From positions 124,001 through 188,000 of the forward strand of contig JACKEJ010000007.1 of the NCBI GenBank assembly GCA_020633055.1: 64,000 bases of DNA, read 5' to 3'. The notes under the pieces were generated by a model that was not told where the DNA came from, made no database searches, and saw only the letters and a program-made list of their open reading frames with translations. This stretch comes from Sandaracinaceae bacterium (GTDB taxonomy: Bacteria > Myxococcota_A > Polyangia > Polyangiales > Houyiibacteriaceae). Shown in pieces: positions 46,401 to 53,705 of this stretch. Positions within the stretch are counted from its first letter, which is position 1, and the number at the start of each line of letters is the position of its first letter. A program made the position numbers and the translations under genes.

Positions 46401-47762
46401 GAGTGCGACGACGGCGACATGATGTCGGGCGACGGTTGTAGCGCGACCTGCGAGATCGAGTTCTGCGGTGACAGCCTGACGAACAACAACACGGAGCAGT
46501 GTGACGACGGAAATACCGACGCGCTCGACGCTTGCAACAACAGCTGCGTGCTCAACGTCTGCGGCGACGGTATCGTCAACAACGGTGAGGACTGCGACGC
46601 TGGCGCAAGCAACGGTAGCCCGACGAGCCCATGCGACGGCATGTGCGTGCGGCACTTCTGCGGCGACGACGTGGTCGACAACAGTGCGCCCAACCTAGGC
46701 GAGGAGTGCGACCCGCCGGGCTCCATGGCTGGGCCGGCGGTGTGTACCTTCGACTGCCGCATCGGCAACTTCTGTGGGGACGGAGACGTCGGTGGGACTG
46801 AGCAGTGCGACGACGGCGGCACCATGGGCGGTGACGGGTGTAGCGCGACGTGCCGGCTCGAGGTGTGCGGCAACGGCGTCATGGACCCCGGCGAGGCCTG
46901 CGACGACAACAACGTGCTGAACGGCGATGGATGCAGCGCGACCTGTCAGGTAGAGAGCCTCTGCGGCAACGGCGTCATCAACGGCGGCGAGCAGTGCGAC
47001 GACGCCAACAACATGAGCGGCGACGGGTGCAGCGCGACATGCACCAACGAGTGGGTGTGTGGCGATGGGGATCTCGATCCGGGTGAGGTCTGCGATCCCG
47101 CCGATCCCAACACGATGACCGAGTCGACTACCGGCGCGGTGTGTACCAACGGCTGCTTCTATCCGCCGGTCTGCGGCGACGGGAACACCGACGACGGCGA
47201 GCAGTGCGACGATGGCGGGACTCTCAGCAACGATGGCTGTTCGGCCACGTGCGTGCTCGAGGTTTGCGGCGACGGAACCGTCCAGAGCGGCATCGGAGAG
47301 GACTGCGAACCGCCCGGCATGGGGAACTGCGACGGCACGTGCCACAGCCTGGTGTTCTGTGGCAACGGCGTCATCGAGCCCGGCAACCCCGTGACGCCCG
47401 AGCAGTGTGATGACGGCGGCACGCTGAGCAACGACGGTTGCAGCGCCACTTGTCAGAGTGAGTTCTGCGGTGACGGTATCGTGCAGACCGGCCTCGGCGA
47501 GGACTGCGACCCGGCAGACCCGGTGACGATGTCGGGGTGCGACATGAACTGCAACCTCACGCAGGTGTGCGGGAACGGTATCCAAGAGGGGACCGAGACG
47601 TGCGACGCCGGGAGCGCGAACGGCACGTCGGGTCAGCCATGCACGTCAGGCTGCGTCCTGCGTGAGTGCGGTGACGGGACGGTCGACGCGGACCTTGGGG
47701 AGACCTGCGATCCCCCCCTGACGAACATCTGCAACACGATGTGCAGGTTCATCTTCGGCTAG
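40434..47762 (+). CDS. Giant cysteine-rich lipoprotein with 44 DUF4215-type repeats
   Basis: ATG 40434 gives 2442 residues. A signal peptide ends at the lipobox VSAGC (Cys near 23), followed by an Asp/Gly/Ala/Pro linker. I count 24 repeats from about residue 71 to 1363, a non-repeat block of about 410 residues (1364-1774) and 20 more repeats to the end. Each begins with C-G-(N/D)-(G/x) and contains E-x-C-D-D-G...D-G-C-x-x-x-C; this matches the 'Myxococcus cysteine-rich repeat' family (DUF4215). N-terminal repeats are long (about 40-70 residues, with extra Cys), C-terminal ones mostly short (about 30). The central block contains a propeller-like SGP-rich part and an AND-like beta domain (TVLANDVRS). 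Most Cys are probably disulfide-bonded outside the cell. An adhesin or surface-fibre role is inference. Confidence 0.88.
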   Translation: MDIRGILRLSACVVVLSAVSAGCGGGDPAPVRDMGMGSDAGDAATPPRDLGPDLGPVDGGGDAGLMVDPGCGNGVVEPDAADGGLEEQCDDDNNVNGDGCNAQCQLEPGGVCPPMGGACTRCGNNVIEAGEVCDDGNLLSRDGCSPTCQVEPGAVCPTTPGACTVCGNQIVNSDSTLNPEMCDDGMRCDDGTQCVPTSACDDGSTCSPRDGDGCSATCQVETNGWTCPVAGGQCFRCGDGMKQPAEQCDHGGRCGGTLAGELCVLGDANACGGVPADCIVIGGDGCNATCSGVEAFWACATSPTTGGSVCEQCGNGVVAGSETCDDGTNCLDGSDCTVGGAACGDGSTCQPRGGDGCRSVCLSENGWACPAAGGACERCGDGVIAPGFEDCDDGNTQANDGCSSSCRVELGWDCNANMSGVSVCGRCGDGAIQTATGEECDDRGRCANTNTVCQVGDPTACGGVPADCTARAGDGCGTDCRLELGWQCVQRIGGTICNRCGDGMLQGEEVCDNGARCTNDNSVCTVGDVNGCGGVPTNCQPVSGDGCNDQCRLETNYRCTSDVPAQCFLCGDGQLDPTEVCDDGNNMNGDGCNATCTAFTTGYTCLTEADGVTHAVCVRCGDGVVQRSASGIGESCDDRNMVATDGCDMCQVDTAGGWTCTQTNQGGVLLHGGCANCGNGRIEVGEMCDDGVEPPAPGDGCSATCQVESGGWSCTATSPSVCQNCGNGTVEGNEACDGGGNTSNGCSATCTVQPNYTCVNNVCYRCGDGVRDTAAGETCDDGNNVGGDGCSLACRQETGWNCLTGSGGAFVVCTRCGDGVVQSAGGMGETCDDQNTTAGDGCNACQVESGAGWQCYTRDVNGVSVFDGCANCGNNIIETREQCDDGDAMPGDGCGATCQTEGGWTCAGTPSVCQTCGNGVREGTETCDDGQMTPTSGDGCSATCATETFWTCTGSPSTCTRCGNSELEGSEMCDDGNNVSNDGCSRLCAVESGWVCLRQPNGTTHQVCTRCGDRKVEGNEQCDDGGTVSNDGCSSTCQEEPGFQCHVVGFPCAQCGNGMLELGEQCDDGQMAPTSGDGCTDRCQAEAGYDCRAIGSPCTFCGDGVVEGFETCDDFTHCANGANCTVGGAACLDGSSCIPRSGDGCSASCVTEPGNVCDPMTGICSAAQCGDGIRAGTEECDNGVNATTGLPESGDGCSIICRVEPGWVCAAGVCRQTVCGDGAVEGDEACDDGNTAGSPGTPDGCSADCRSVDSGYGCPTPGALCTTAACGNGVLDGGEECDTAWPGASGRCVGCKLQNGAYCNPATMTCVDETCGNGIVLGNEACDLGAQNGVLNSGCENDCTVTPLFVCEDDGMGGSACDPIVQFVEVLTWNVSNVSPNALFFDPELRAFVGYKSTGAKPIELCLDGTVRENGTGAGLNQRRTFPASGSSLDGATYNPFNNTVVFVQGGNSSSIQVVPLATTQQTGVGLNFSVAITANLRKENGTTAVRNASAIAITDGGDLYVVSSDDQRVYVYPRQNGTTTGFGNGATLTASFSFASGAASSNSNPDVAFVIPGADLFASAFTASGDQLVHFYDTTGGAATVLPEFASSDIPGILFPNGSPSMLSGPLDGSEAGFDGGSFVLCATNPSEPCRLYARTCETNADCQAVVPGTVCVDDGPGGVPLPYCFAPAQARDDSYAISTSGPTTSNLTVLANDVRSAGTCRDNTVRIQSLDALGNTALQSRIAISADGQTVVFTKPAVCGSAEVFEYTALLGGGETDTARVTVLTECVCGDGVTQANEQCDPMDPAFPGARCNANCTLNVQCGDTFVDPGEECEPPSPGNGCTVNCLLESVCGDGVTEGVEECDDGNTGNGDGCSSLCRDEFCGDGAVNNVNEECEPPSAGQCDGFCMFLPVCGDANQEGSEACDDGGRCNNGAFCAVGLTTCGDMSTCLPRAGDGCNASCIVEFCGDGVLQVAIGEECELGDANCEDCRLNVCGDGTTTGTEECDDGDMMSGDGCSATCEIEFCGDSLTNNNTEQCDDGNTDALDACNNSCVLNVCGDGIVNNGEDCDAGASNGSPTSPCDGMCVRHFCGDDVVDNSAPNLGEECDPPGSMAGPAVCTFDCRIGNFCGDGDVGGTEQCDDGGTMGGDGCSATCRLEVCGNGVMDPGEACDDNNVLNGDGCSATCQVESLCGNGVINGGEQCDDANNMSGDGCSATCTNEWVCGDGDLDPGEVCDPADPNTMTESTTGAVCTNGCFYPPVCGDGNTDDGEQCDDGGTLSNDGCSATCVLEVCGDGTVQSGIGEDCEPPGMGNCDGTCHSLVFCGNGVIEPGNPVTPEQCDDGGTLSNDGCSATCQSEFCGDGIVQTGLGEDCDPADPVTMSGCDMNCNLTQVCGNGIQEGTETCDAGSANGTSGQPCTSGCVLRECGDGTVDADLGETCDPPLTNICNTMCRFIFG
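40644..44521 (+). repeat. Array 1: 24 long cysteine-rich repeats
   Basis: Twenty-four units counted from the translated text, each starting CG(N/D)G. Several carry an additional insertion with two to four extra Cys, for example repeats 3, 4, 5, 7, 8 and 20 containing the CxVGGxxC or VGDxxxCGGVP segments. Successive units end with CxR/CxN just before the next CGN/CGD. Confidence 0.85.
45756..47759 (+). repeat. Array 2: 20 short cysteine-rich repeats
   Basis: Twenty units of mostly 30-35 residues without the trailing cysteine pair seen in array 1; each ends two or three residues after the last Cys (for example VEV, LNV, EEF). Alternation between CDDG and CEPP/CDPP variants is visible. The arrays differ in unit length and type, so they likely arose by separate expansions. 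Confidence 0.85.
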
Positions 47763-47809
47763 CTGGGCACCGACCTGTCGCCTGTCGGGCGGCGTGCGCC
47801 GATCGGTCG

Positions 47810-49024
47810 TCAGTTTGCGATGAGCACTGCGTCTCGTCCGCCGAACCCGTCGTCGGCATACGCCGAGGCCGGGGGCGTCTGCGGCGCGTCGTCCACCACC
47901 ACCCGATAGCGATGCCGGCCGTCTGGCACGTCGAAGGTTCCTTCGAACCAACCGTCGCCGGTCGGGGTGAGCGTGCCTGCCTCGGCGTCCCAATCCAAGA
48001 AGCTGGCGAGCAACGCGACAGTGGTCGCGCCGGGCGCATGGAACACGAAGCGGTACCGGTTGGCGGCGATGCGCGTGACCCCTTCGTTTTCCGACGGGCG
48101 CCGGTCGGGGGTGAGCTGCACGACGACGCCCAGCTCGAGGGCTGCGCGGCCGTAGGCCAGCGCCTCCGCCCCGTCGCGCACGCCGCGGGCGCGGCCGACC
48201 TGAACCGCAAGGAACAGCGCCAAGCGCCGCGTGAGGGTGCGGTCGAGCCTCGCCCGCATCATCCATTCGCGTCCATCTCGGGGTGCGTTCGCGAACCAGC
48301 GACTGTACACCGACGTGGCGGCCAGCCAGCGCCACGGGCCTTCCACGCCGCTCGCTTCGATTGTCGTGCCGAGCTCGGCTCGTCTGGCCTCTGGGGCGCT
48401 GCTGAGGCGCCGATCGGCGGCGACGCGCAGGGCGAAGGCCACGTGGTCCGTCTCCCCGAGCACGCCAAGCTGCGCACCGAAGATCCCATCGAGCTGGTTG
48501 GCCGTGTAGCGGCGGAAGCGTGTGTACCCATCGACGCGCAGGGCGAGAGGCCCGAGCGAAAGCACGCTGCCGAGCGAGGCGTCGCCATACATCGCGTTGT
48601 CCAAGGCGAACGTCGCCGCGTAACCGCCCAGCATGGCGCGCACCTCGAGACGGTGCCGACCCCGGTCCCAGCCCAGCAGGAAGGCGGACCCGAGGTCGGT
48701 GTACGCGCCCCCGCTCGAGAAGCCCCGCGCCGTGAAGTATGGGCTGAGGGACACGTCCACCGACTGCTCACGCAAGAGAGCGAGTCGGGACGCAAGGTCC
48801 ACCGCGAGCGTCGCGGCGGGTCGCAGCACGGTAGGGTCCATCCGCGCGCGGTCTCGCGGGTTCGCGGCGAGGGCGGGGTTCGAGTCGCCACCGATGGAGA
48901 CGTCGAGGCTCGCCTGATGCCGTTGACCGGCCGCCACGGAAGACAACCCGCCTACGAACGTCAGCGTGACTGCGACGCCCGTGTAGCTCGCCACACGAGC
49001 CCATCGCTGGTGTGACGCGATCAT
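47810..49024 (-). CDS. Outer-membrane-like protein with a C-terminal glycogen-binding-like (CBM48/AMPK) domain
   Basis: 404 residues with an N-terminal signal peptide (cleavage near SVAAGQR). Residues about 40-300 have alternating hydrophobic/polar strands (for example LRVDGYTRFRRYTANQL) expected of a beta-barrel. The last ~90 residues form an immunoglobulin-like fold resembling the isoamylase/AMPK carbohydrate-binding domain: FVFHAPGATTVALLASFLDW then GDGWFEGTFDVPDGRHRYRVVV. The ending DDGFGGRDAVL is shared with the protein at 49053-49667 (DDGFGNRNAVL), so the two domains look paralogous. It is the last gene of a leftward set after the sigma factor and membrane CBM48 protein, with 28 bp between. 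Confidence 0.7.
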   Translation of the reverse strand: MIASHQRWARVASYTGVAVTLTFVGGLSSVAAGQRHQASLDVSIGGDSNPALAANPRDRARMDPTVLRPAATLAVDLASRLALLREQSVDVSLSPYFTARGFSSGGAYTDLGSAFLLGWDRGRHRLEVRAMLGGYAATFALDNAMYGDASLGSVLSLGPLALRVDGYTRFRRYTANQLDGIFGAQLGVLGETDHVAFALRVAADRRLSSAPEARRAELGTTIEASGVEGPWRWLAATSVYSRWFANAPRDGREWMMRARLDRTLTRRLALFLAVQVGRARGVRDGAEALAYGRAALELGVVVQLTPDRRPSENEGVTRIAANRYRFVFHAPGATTVALLASFLDWDAEAGTLTPTGDGWFEGTFDVPDGRHRYRVVVDDAPQTPPASAYADDGFGGRDAVLIAN

Positions 49025-49052
49025 GGACTATGCAGCTCCAGGCCTCGGGACG

Positions 49053-49667
49053 TCACGGAATGCGGAGCACTGCGTTCCGGTTGCCGAAACCGTCGTCGCG
49101 GTAGCCATCGGCGAACGGGTCCGTGACCCAGCGCTCACCGTCCACCACGAACATGTAGGCATACGCGCCCCGCGAGAGGGAGAGCGTCGTGTGGAACACG
49201 CCGTCCCCGTCTTCGTCCAGCAGCGGCGTTTCGGAGGGGTTCCAGTCATTGAACTCCCCGGCGACCGTCACCTCGCGTGCGCCTGTCGCGGGCAAGACGA
49301 ACCGCACTGGGACGAGGACGTCCTGCGCGTCCTCGGCACTGGCGGTGCCCTCCTCGGACACGGTCGAGCCGGTCTCTGGAGGCTCCGAGGCGTTCTGGCG
49401 GCTCCAGACCCGCGGCAGGAGCAGCCCTCCGAACGCGATGGCGGCGACACCGACCCCAGCGGTGAGCACCCGTGCGTAGCGCTCCCATAAGGTCTTCGGC
49501 CGCGCCTGCTCAACCGCTCTTTTCCGCACCGCCCGGAGCACGGCCTTGTCCACGAGGTCCGCGGGAGGACGTGGCGATGACCGTCGCGCTGACTCCAGGG
49601 CGCGCTCGTACGCGTCGGTCTCTGTCCCAGGCCGCGCGTCCCGAGGACGGTCCGGGACGGCAGTCAC
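49053..49667 (-). CDS. Single-pass membrane protein with a glycogen-binding-like domain, possible anti-sigma factor
   Basis: 204 residues. The GTG start at 49667 overlaps the sigma-factor stop by 4 bp (GTGA). A soluble N-terminus (about 1-65, cytoplasmic if the topology is N-in) with a short helix DLVDKAVLRAVRKRAVEQ resembles the small cytoplasmic part of anti-sigma factors but lacks a zinc His-x3-Cys-x2-Cys motif. One hydrophobic helix (about 70-88) is followed by a linker and a CBM48/AMPK-like domain (VTVAGEFNDWNPSETPLL, ending DDGFGNRNAVL). Coupling to sigma strongly suggests it modulates the sigma factor; binding of a carbohydrate as signal is inference. Confidence 0.75.
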   Translation of the reverse strand: MTAVPDRPRDARPGTETDAYERALESARRSSPRPPADLVDKAVLRAVRKRAVEQARPKTLWERYARVLTAGVGVAAIAFGGLLLPRVWSRQNASEPPETGSTVSEEGTASAEDAQDVLVPVRFVLPATGAREVTVAGEFNDWNPSETPLLDEDGDGVFHTTLSLSRGAYAYMFVVDGERWVTDPFADGYRDDGFGNRNAVLRIP

Positions 49668-50266
49668 GGCATGCGCTCCAGCTGCTTGCGCATGGCCGCT
49701 CGGGCACGCACTGCGCGGATCTTCAGTCCCGCTATGCTGCAGCGCGTGATCTGCGCGATCTCCTGGAATGAGAAGTCCTCGAGATCCTTGAGGATGAGTA
49801 CCTCGCGATACGAGTCGGGGAGGGTCGCGAGGGCTCGGTCGAGTCGCCGCGCTTCGTACTGTGCGGCGACGAGCAGATCCGGATCCGGCGAGCACTGCCC
49901 AGAGTCGAGCATCGCAGACCCGGGCTCGTACGGTCGCTCGCGGCGCTTGGCAGAGCGCAGGTGATCTCGGCTCAGGTTGAGCGCGATGCGATAGAGCCAC
50001 GTCGACAAGCGGTAGGTCGGGTCGAAGCGCCCAATGTGGATGAAGGCCCGCGCGAACGTCTCCTGCGCCAGCTCCTCCGCGTCCGCCTCCGAGCCGACGA
50101 TACGCAGGACGAACTGATACACCCCCCGGTGGTGGCGCTCCACCAACCGGCGGAAGGCCACCGCGTCACCCTCAGCGGAGAGCAGAGCCCAGCGGCGCTC
50201 CTCCAGCTGAGCCTCGTCCGTGGAGCGACCGTACTCTGCAGGGATCTGCCACAGCTCAGACTTCAT
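49664..50266 (-). CDS. ECF-family RNA polymerase sigma factor (RpoE-like)
   Basis: 200 residues with region 2 (VYQFVLRIVGSEADAEELAQETFARAF, then FDPTYRLSTWLYRIALNLSRDHLR) and region 4 (LPDSYREVLILKDLEDFSFQEIAQITRCSIAGLKIRAVRARAAMRKQL). No sigma region 3. Downstream and coupled to it is a membrane protein with a carbohydrate-binding-like domain, so this unit is a candidate one-signal regulatory module. Its target promoters are not identifiable here. Confidence 0.93.
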   Translation of the reverse strand: MKSELWQIPAEYGRSTDEAQLEERRWALLSAEGDAVAFRRLVERHHRGVYQFVLRIVGSEADAEELAQETFARAFIHIGRFDPTYRLSTWLYRIALNLSRDHLRSAKRRERPYEPGSAMLDSGQCSPDPDLLVAAQYEARRLDRALATLPDSYREVLILKDLEDFSFQEIAQITRCSIAGLKIRAVRARAAMRKQLERMP

Positions 50267-50311
50267 CCTGTAGACACTAGCACGGTGTCGTCCGCATGGG
50301 TGCGCTCAGTG

Positions 50312-51088
50312 TCAGGGCATGCCCATGCCCATGCTCATCCCCAGCCCGCGGCCGCGCCCCTGCCCGTAGCCGACGTCGTGGGGGGGGCCGTTTCCGTGCG
50401 AACTCCCGGAGCGACCTGGGGACTCGGGGCGCCCATGAGACGCCTGGGCGCGCAGGCTCTGTCCCCGCGCGCTCGGCGAGCCTCGCAGCGTACGCGCGCT
50501 CGCGAGTAGGTCGCGTACCGCCGAGGCCCCCCCGTGGCGCAGCGCCTCGCCGACGGCCGCGAGCGCGTCCTCCACCAGGAACTCGCGTTCGCCTAGCTCG
50601 GCGACCGCCGCGACCGCGACCAGGGTGGAGCGCATCCGCTCCCTGCGCAGGGGCGCACGCACTTGTCGCCCCAAGTTCGTGAGGGCGTCCGCCGTTGCGC
50701 CCACGGATTGTGCATCGACGAGGGCTCGGAGGAGCGCGTCGTCCACGGGAAGCTCGAGCGCCTCGAGCGTGCCGCGCGCTGCGCGCAAGCGTACGGCGAC
50801 TTGCTGGCACGCGCGCAGGATGAGGGCTGGCGGGATGTGCTTGGAGAGACCCTCTGCGGCCTTCTCGTCGATCATCGCTGGCGCGAGCCCCTCGGCGGAC
50901 AGCTCCCCGCGCAGGAGCTCGAGGTCGCCCCGCACGCTCCGAAGCTCGGGATGGGCGAGGACGGACGCGGTTGGTGCGACCGTGTCTTGAGCGTTCGCGA
51001 CCGGCGTTGGGGCACACGCTGTCCCACACGTCAGGCAGATGACGAGCAAGCGGGCGAGCAGCAGCGGCGCGGAGCGGGGGGTCACCAA
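50312..51088 (-). CDS. Hypothetical exported protein with Gly/Met-rich C-terminus
   Basis: 258 residues. A lipoprotein-like signal (LLARLLVICLTCGTACAPT) precedes a helical, Ala/Leu/Arg-rich body (LSKHIPPALILRACQQVAVRLRAARGTLEALEL). The end is Gly/Arg/Met-rich (GYGQGRGRGLGMSMGMGMP). TTG 51088 and GTG 51085 are both possible starts. It ends 46 bp upstream of the sigma-factor start on the same strand, so it may be the first gene of that operon. No family recognised. Confidence 0.65.
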   Translation of the reverse strand: MVTPRSAPLLLARLLVICLTCGTACAPTPVANAQDTVAPTASVLAHPELRSVRGDLELLRGELSAEGLAPAMIDEKAAEGLSKHIPPALILRACQQVAVRLRAARGTLEALELPVDDALLRALVDAQSVGATADALTNLGRQVRAPLRRERMRSTLVAVAAVAELGEREFLVEDALAAVGEALRHGGASAVRDLLASARTLRGSPSARGQSLRAQASHGRPESPGRSGSSHGNGPPHDVGYGQGRGRGLGMSMGMGMP

Positions 51089-51240
51089 TTGCTTCTACGC
51101 GTTCACGTAGCTGCGGGATGCGGCGCACGCGAAGCGCCCCAATTCATCGCACCATGGCTCCGCAGACGCAACGTTCGTCGGGACCGTCGTTCCGTGGACT
51201 GGGACGTATCCAAGATCACATCTCATCCGTAGACCCCACC

Positions 51241-52335
51241 ATGACGTCCATAGCGAAGCTCGGGATCAGGGTCTCTCTGGTGGCGCTGACCGTGGCGATG
51301 TCGGTCGGCGGCTGTAGCTGCAGCTCGCCGGGCGGCCCTGCAGACGGCAGCGTCGATGGGTCCGGCGGGAGCCAGGACGGTGGCGTGGACGGTGCGACCC
51401 CGGGCGACGGTGGGGGCGACGCATCGACGGCCGACGGGTCGACGAGCGACGGGTCCACGGTGATCGTGGACGGGGGCGTGGTGCTCCTCGACGCTGGAGA
51501 CGGCGGCACCACCGAGTGTTACGTCAAGGTCTGCATCGACTCCCAAGGACGCGAGATCCACGGCCAGTGCGGCGACTGTCTGGACAACGACTCGGACGGC
51601 CTCGCCGACGAGCGCGATCCCGAGTGTCTGAACTACTGCGACGACCACGAAGCGACGTTCAGCTTCTTTGATCCGAGCACCGGGGGCGGGGACACCAACA
51701 GCTGCAACCTCGACTGCTACTACGACCACGACGTCGGGTTCGGGAACGATGGTTGCCGGTGGAACGGGCGCTGCGACATGCTCGAGCCGGACCCGCTGTG
51801 CACGTACAACGCCGGGACGGTCGGCTCCAACAGCTGCCCGAACAGCCAGAGCCCGGCGTGCGCCATCAACTGCCGTCCGCTCGTGCCCAATGGGTGCGAC
51901 TGCTTTGGGTGCTGTGAGCTCCCGGCTGGCTCGAACCGCTTCGTGTTCATCGGCACGGGCGCGGCGACGCGCACCCCCACCTGCACCCTCGAGGCGGCCG
52001 AGGCGCAGGATGACGACGCGTGTGCGCCGTGCACGCCGAGGCTCGGGGACGACAACTGCTACAACAGCTGCCAGCGCTGCGAGTTGTGTCTGGGCAAGAC
52101 GGTCGACGACCTCCCATGCGACTGCTTCACACAGGCGAACGCGCCGGCTCGGTGTGTGGGCATCGACGCGGGCGTCCCCGATGGAGGCACTCCCGACGGC
52201 GGCACGACACCCGACGGGGGCGTACCCTACGAGTGCCCTGGCGGCGCGCCGGCCTGCGACTTCCCGGGTCTCCCGCCCTGCCCAGGCTCGTCCTACTGCC
52301 TGACGGGCTGCTGCCTCAGCGTCATCTTCGGCTGA
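51241..52335 (+). CDS. Cysteine-rich lipoprotein, unassigned
   Basis: ATG 51241 opens 364 residues with a lipobox SVGGC and then an Asp/Gly/Ser/Thr linker of about 70 residues. The body contains more than 30 Cys, with repeated patterns such as CGDCLDNDSDGLADERDPEC and CDCFGCCELPAG, suggesting disulfide-stabilised modules. The segment DNDSDGLADERDPEC resembles a calcium-binding (thrombospondin-3-like) loop. No known domain assigned. It diverges from the sigma-factor operon and fits the pattern of surface lipoproteins in this window. Confidence 0.75.
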   Translation: MTSIAKLGIRVSLVALTVAMSVGGCSCSSPGGPADGSVDGSGGSQDGGVDGATPGDGGGDASTADGSTSDGSTVIVDGGVVLLDAGDGGTTECYVKVCIDSQGREIHGQCGDCLDNDSDGLADERDPECLNYCDDHEATFSFFDPSTGGGDTNSCNLDCYYDHDVGFGNDGCRWNGRCDMLEPDPLCTYNAGTVGSNSCPNSQSPACAINCRPLVPNGCDCFGCCELPAGSNRFVFIGTGAATRTPTCTLEAAEAQDDDACAPCTPRLGDDNCYNSCQRCELCLGKTVDDLPCDCFTQANAPARCVGIDAGVPDGGTPDGGTTPDGGVPYECPGGAPACDFPGLPPCPGSSYCLTGCCLSVIFG

Positions 52336-52391
52336 GCGACCGTGCATCCGGCCGCGCTCCGTGGCTCGGCGCGCGGCCGGGGCGTAGTGCG

Positions 52392-53705
52392 TCAGCCCTC
52401 TTCGCCGGCCCACAGCGACATGAAGTCGCCGCGTCGGCGGACGAGGGTCATCTGACCGTTCTCGACGAAGACCTCGGCGGCCACGGGTCGCGCGTTGTAG
52501 GTGCTCGCCATCTCGCGGCCGTAGGCACCAGCGCAGCGGATGGCCACGAGCTCGCCGGGGGCCAGCGGGGGTAGCACACGGTCTCGCGCCAGGAAGTCAC
52601 CCGACTCGCACACGGGCCCCACGAGGTCGGCGGGGGTCTCTGCCGCGCTTGTCGCGGGTTCGCGGACGGCCTGGACGGCGTGGTACGCGCTGTAGAGGGC
52701 AGGGCGCACGAGGTCGTTCATGGCCGCGTCCACGATGACGAAGCGCTTCTTGTTCTCCTTGACGTACACGACGCGCGCCAGCAGCACCCCCGCCTCGCCC
52801 ACCAAGCTGCGACCCGGCTCCGTGATGAGCTCGGCGCCGAGCGCGTCTGCGCCGCTTGCTTCGAGGCCCCGGCGAATGGCGGCGCCAAACACGTCGGCGC
52901 CAGGGTAGGGCTTTGGCTCGTGCCCGTAGTCCAGGGGCCACCCGCCGCCGACGTCGATCTCACGGATGGGAGCGCCCAGGTCGCGGCACGTGAGCGCGAA
53001 CCGCCCCAGCAGCGTCACGGCCTCCTCCAGTGGAGCTGCCGAGCCCAACTGGCTGCCGATGTGGCACGCCACGCCGACCATCTCGAGGTGCTCGCTGGCG
53101 ACGATGCGCGGCACCAAGCGGAGCGCCTCGTCCGTCTCGATGCCGAACTTCGTGCCGTGCAGACCCGTCGCGATGTAGGGATGCGTCTGCGGGTCCACGT
53201 CTGGATTGATGCGCAGAGACACGGGGGCCCGCGCGCCGCACTTGCGCGCGACGGCCTCGATGACGTCCAGCTCCTGCGCCGACTCGACGTGCAGGCTCTT
53301 CACGCCGGCATGCAGCGCCGCGCAGATCTCGTCGCGCTTCTTACCCACGCCCGAGAACACGATCTTGCTGCCCGGGATCCCCGCTCGCAGCGCGCGGTGC
53401 AGCTCGCCCGCGGACACGATGTCCGCGCCGCAGCCGAGCGCTGCCAGCCGCCGCAGGATGGCGAGGTTGCCGTTCGCTTTGACCGCGTAGGCGATCAGGT
53501 GCGGCGCGAACGACAGCGCGTCGTCGATGGCACGGTACCGCGCGTCGATGGACGCCGGCGCGTACACGTACGTGGGGGTGTCGAACTCCTCGGCCACGCG
53601 CGAGAGGGGGACGCCGCCGCTGGTGAGCTCGCCGTCTGCGTACACGTGGAACGCGGACGCGGGCGCGCCCTTTCGCGTGTCGGGGGCTGTGGACTCGGAC
53701 GCCAT
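52392..53705 (-). CDS. lysA: Diaminopimelate decarboxylase
   Basis: The 437-residue PLP enzyme converts meso-diaminopimelate to lysine. It has the PLP Lys in LIAYAVKANGNLAILRR, the glycine loop VGGGWPLDYG, EPGRSLVGEAGVL and the substrate-binding CESGDFLARDRVLP near the C-terminus. The fold-III type is clear; arginine/ornithine decarboxylases are less likely because of CESxD and the length. Its ATG overlaps the stop of argH by one base (TGATG), so it is translated from the same message. Confidence 0.93.
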   Translation of the reverse strand: MASESTAPDTRKGAPASAFHVYADGELTSGGVPLSRVAEEFDTPTYVYAPASIDARYRAIDDALSFAPHLIAYAVKANGNLAILRRLAALGCGADIVSAGELHRALRAGIPGSKIVFSGVGKKRDEICAALHAGVKSLHVESAQELDVIEAVARKCGARAPVSLRINPDVDPQTHPYIATGLHGTKFGIETDEALRLVPRIVASEHLEMVGVACHIGSQLGSAAPLEEAVTLLGRFALTCRDLGAPIREIDVGGGWPLDYGHEPKPYPGADVFGAAIRRGLEASGADALGAELITEPGRSLVGEAGVLLARVVYVKENKKRFVIVDAAMNDLVRPALYSAYHAVQAVREPATSAAETPADLVGPVCESGDFLARDRVLPPLAPGELVAIRCAGAYGREMASTYNARPVAAEVFVENGQMTLVRRRGDFMSLWAGEEG

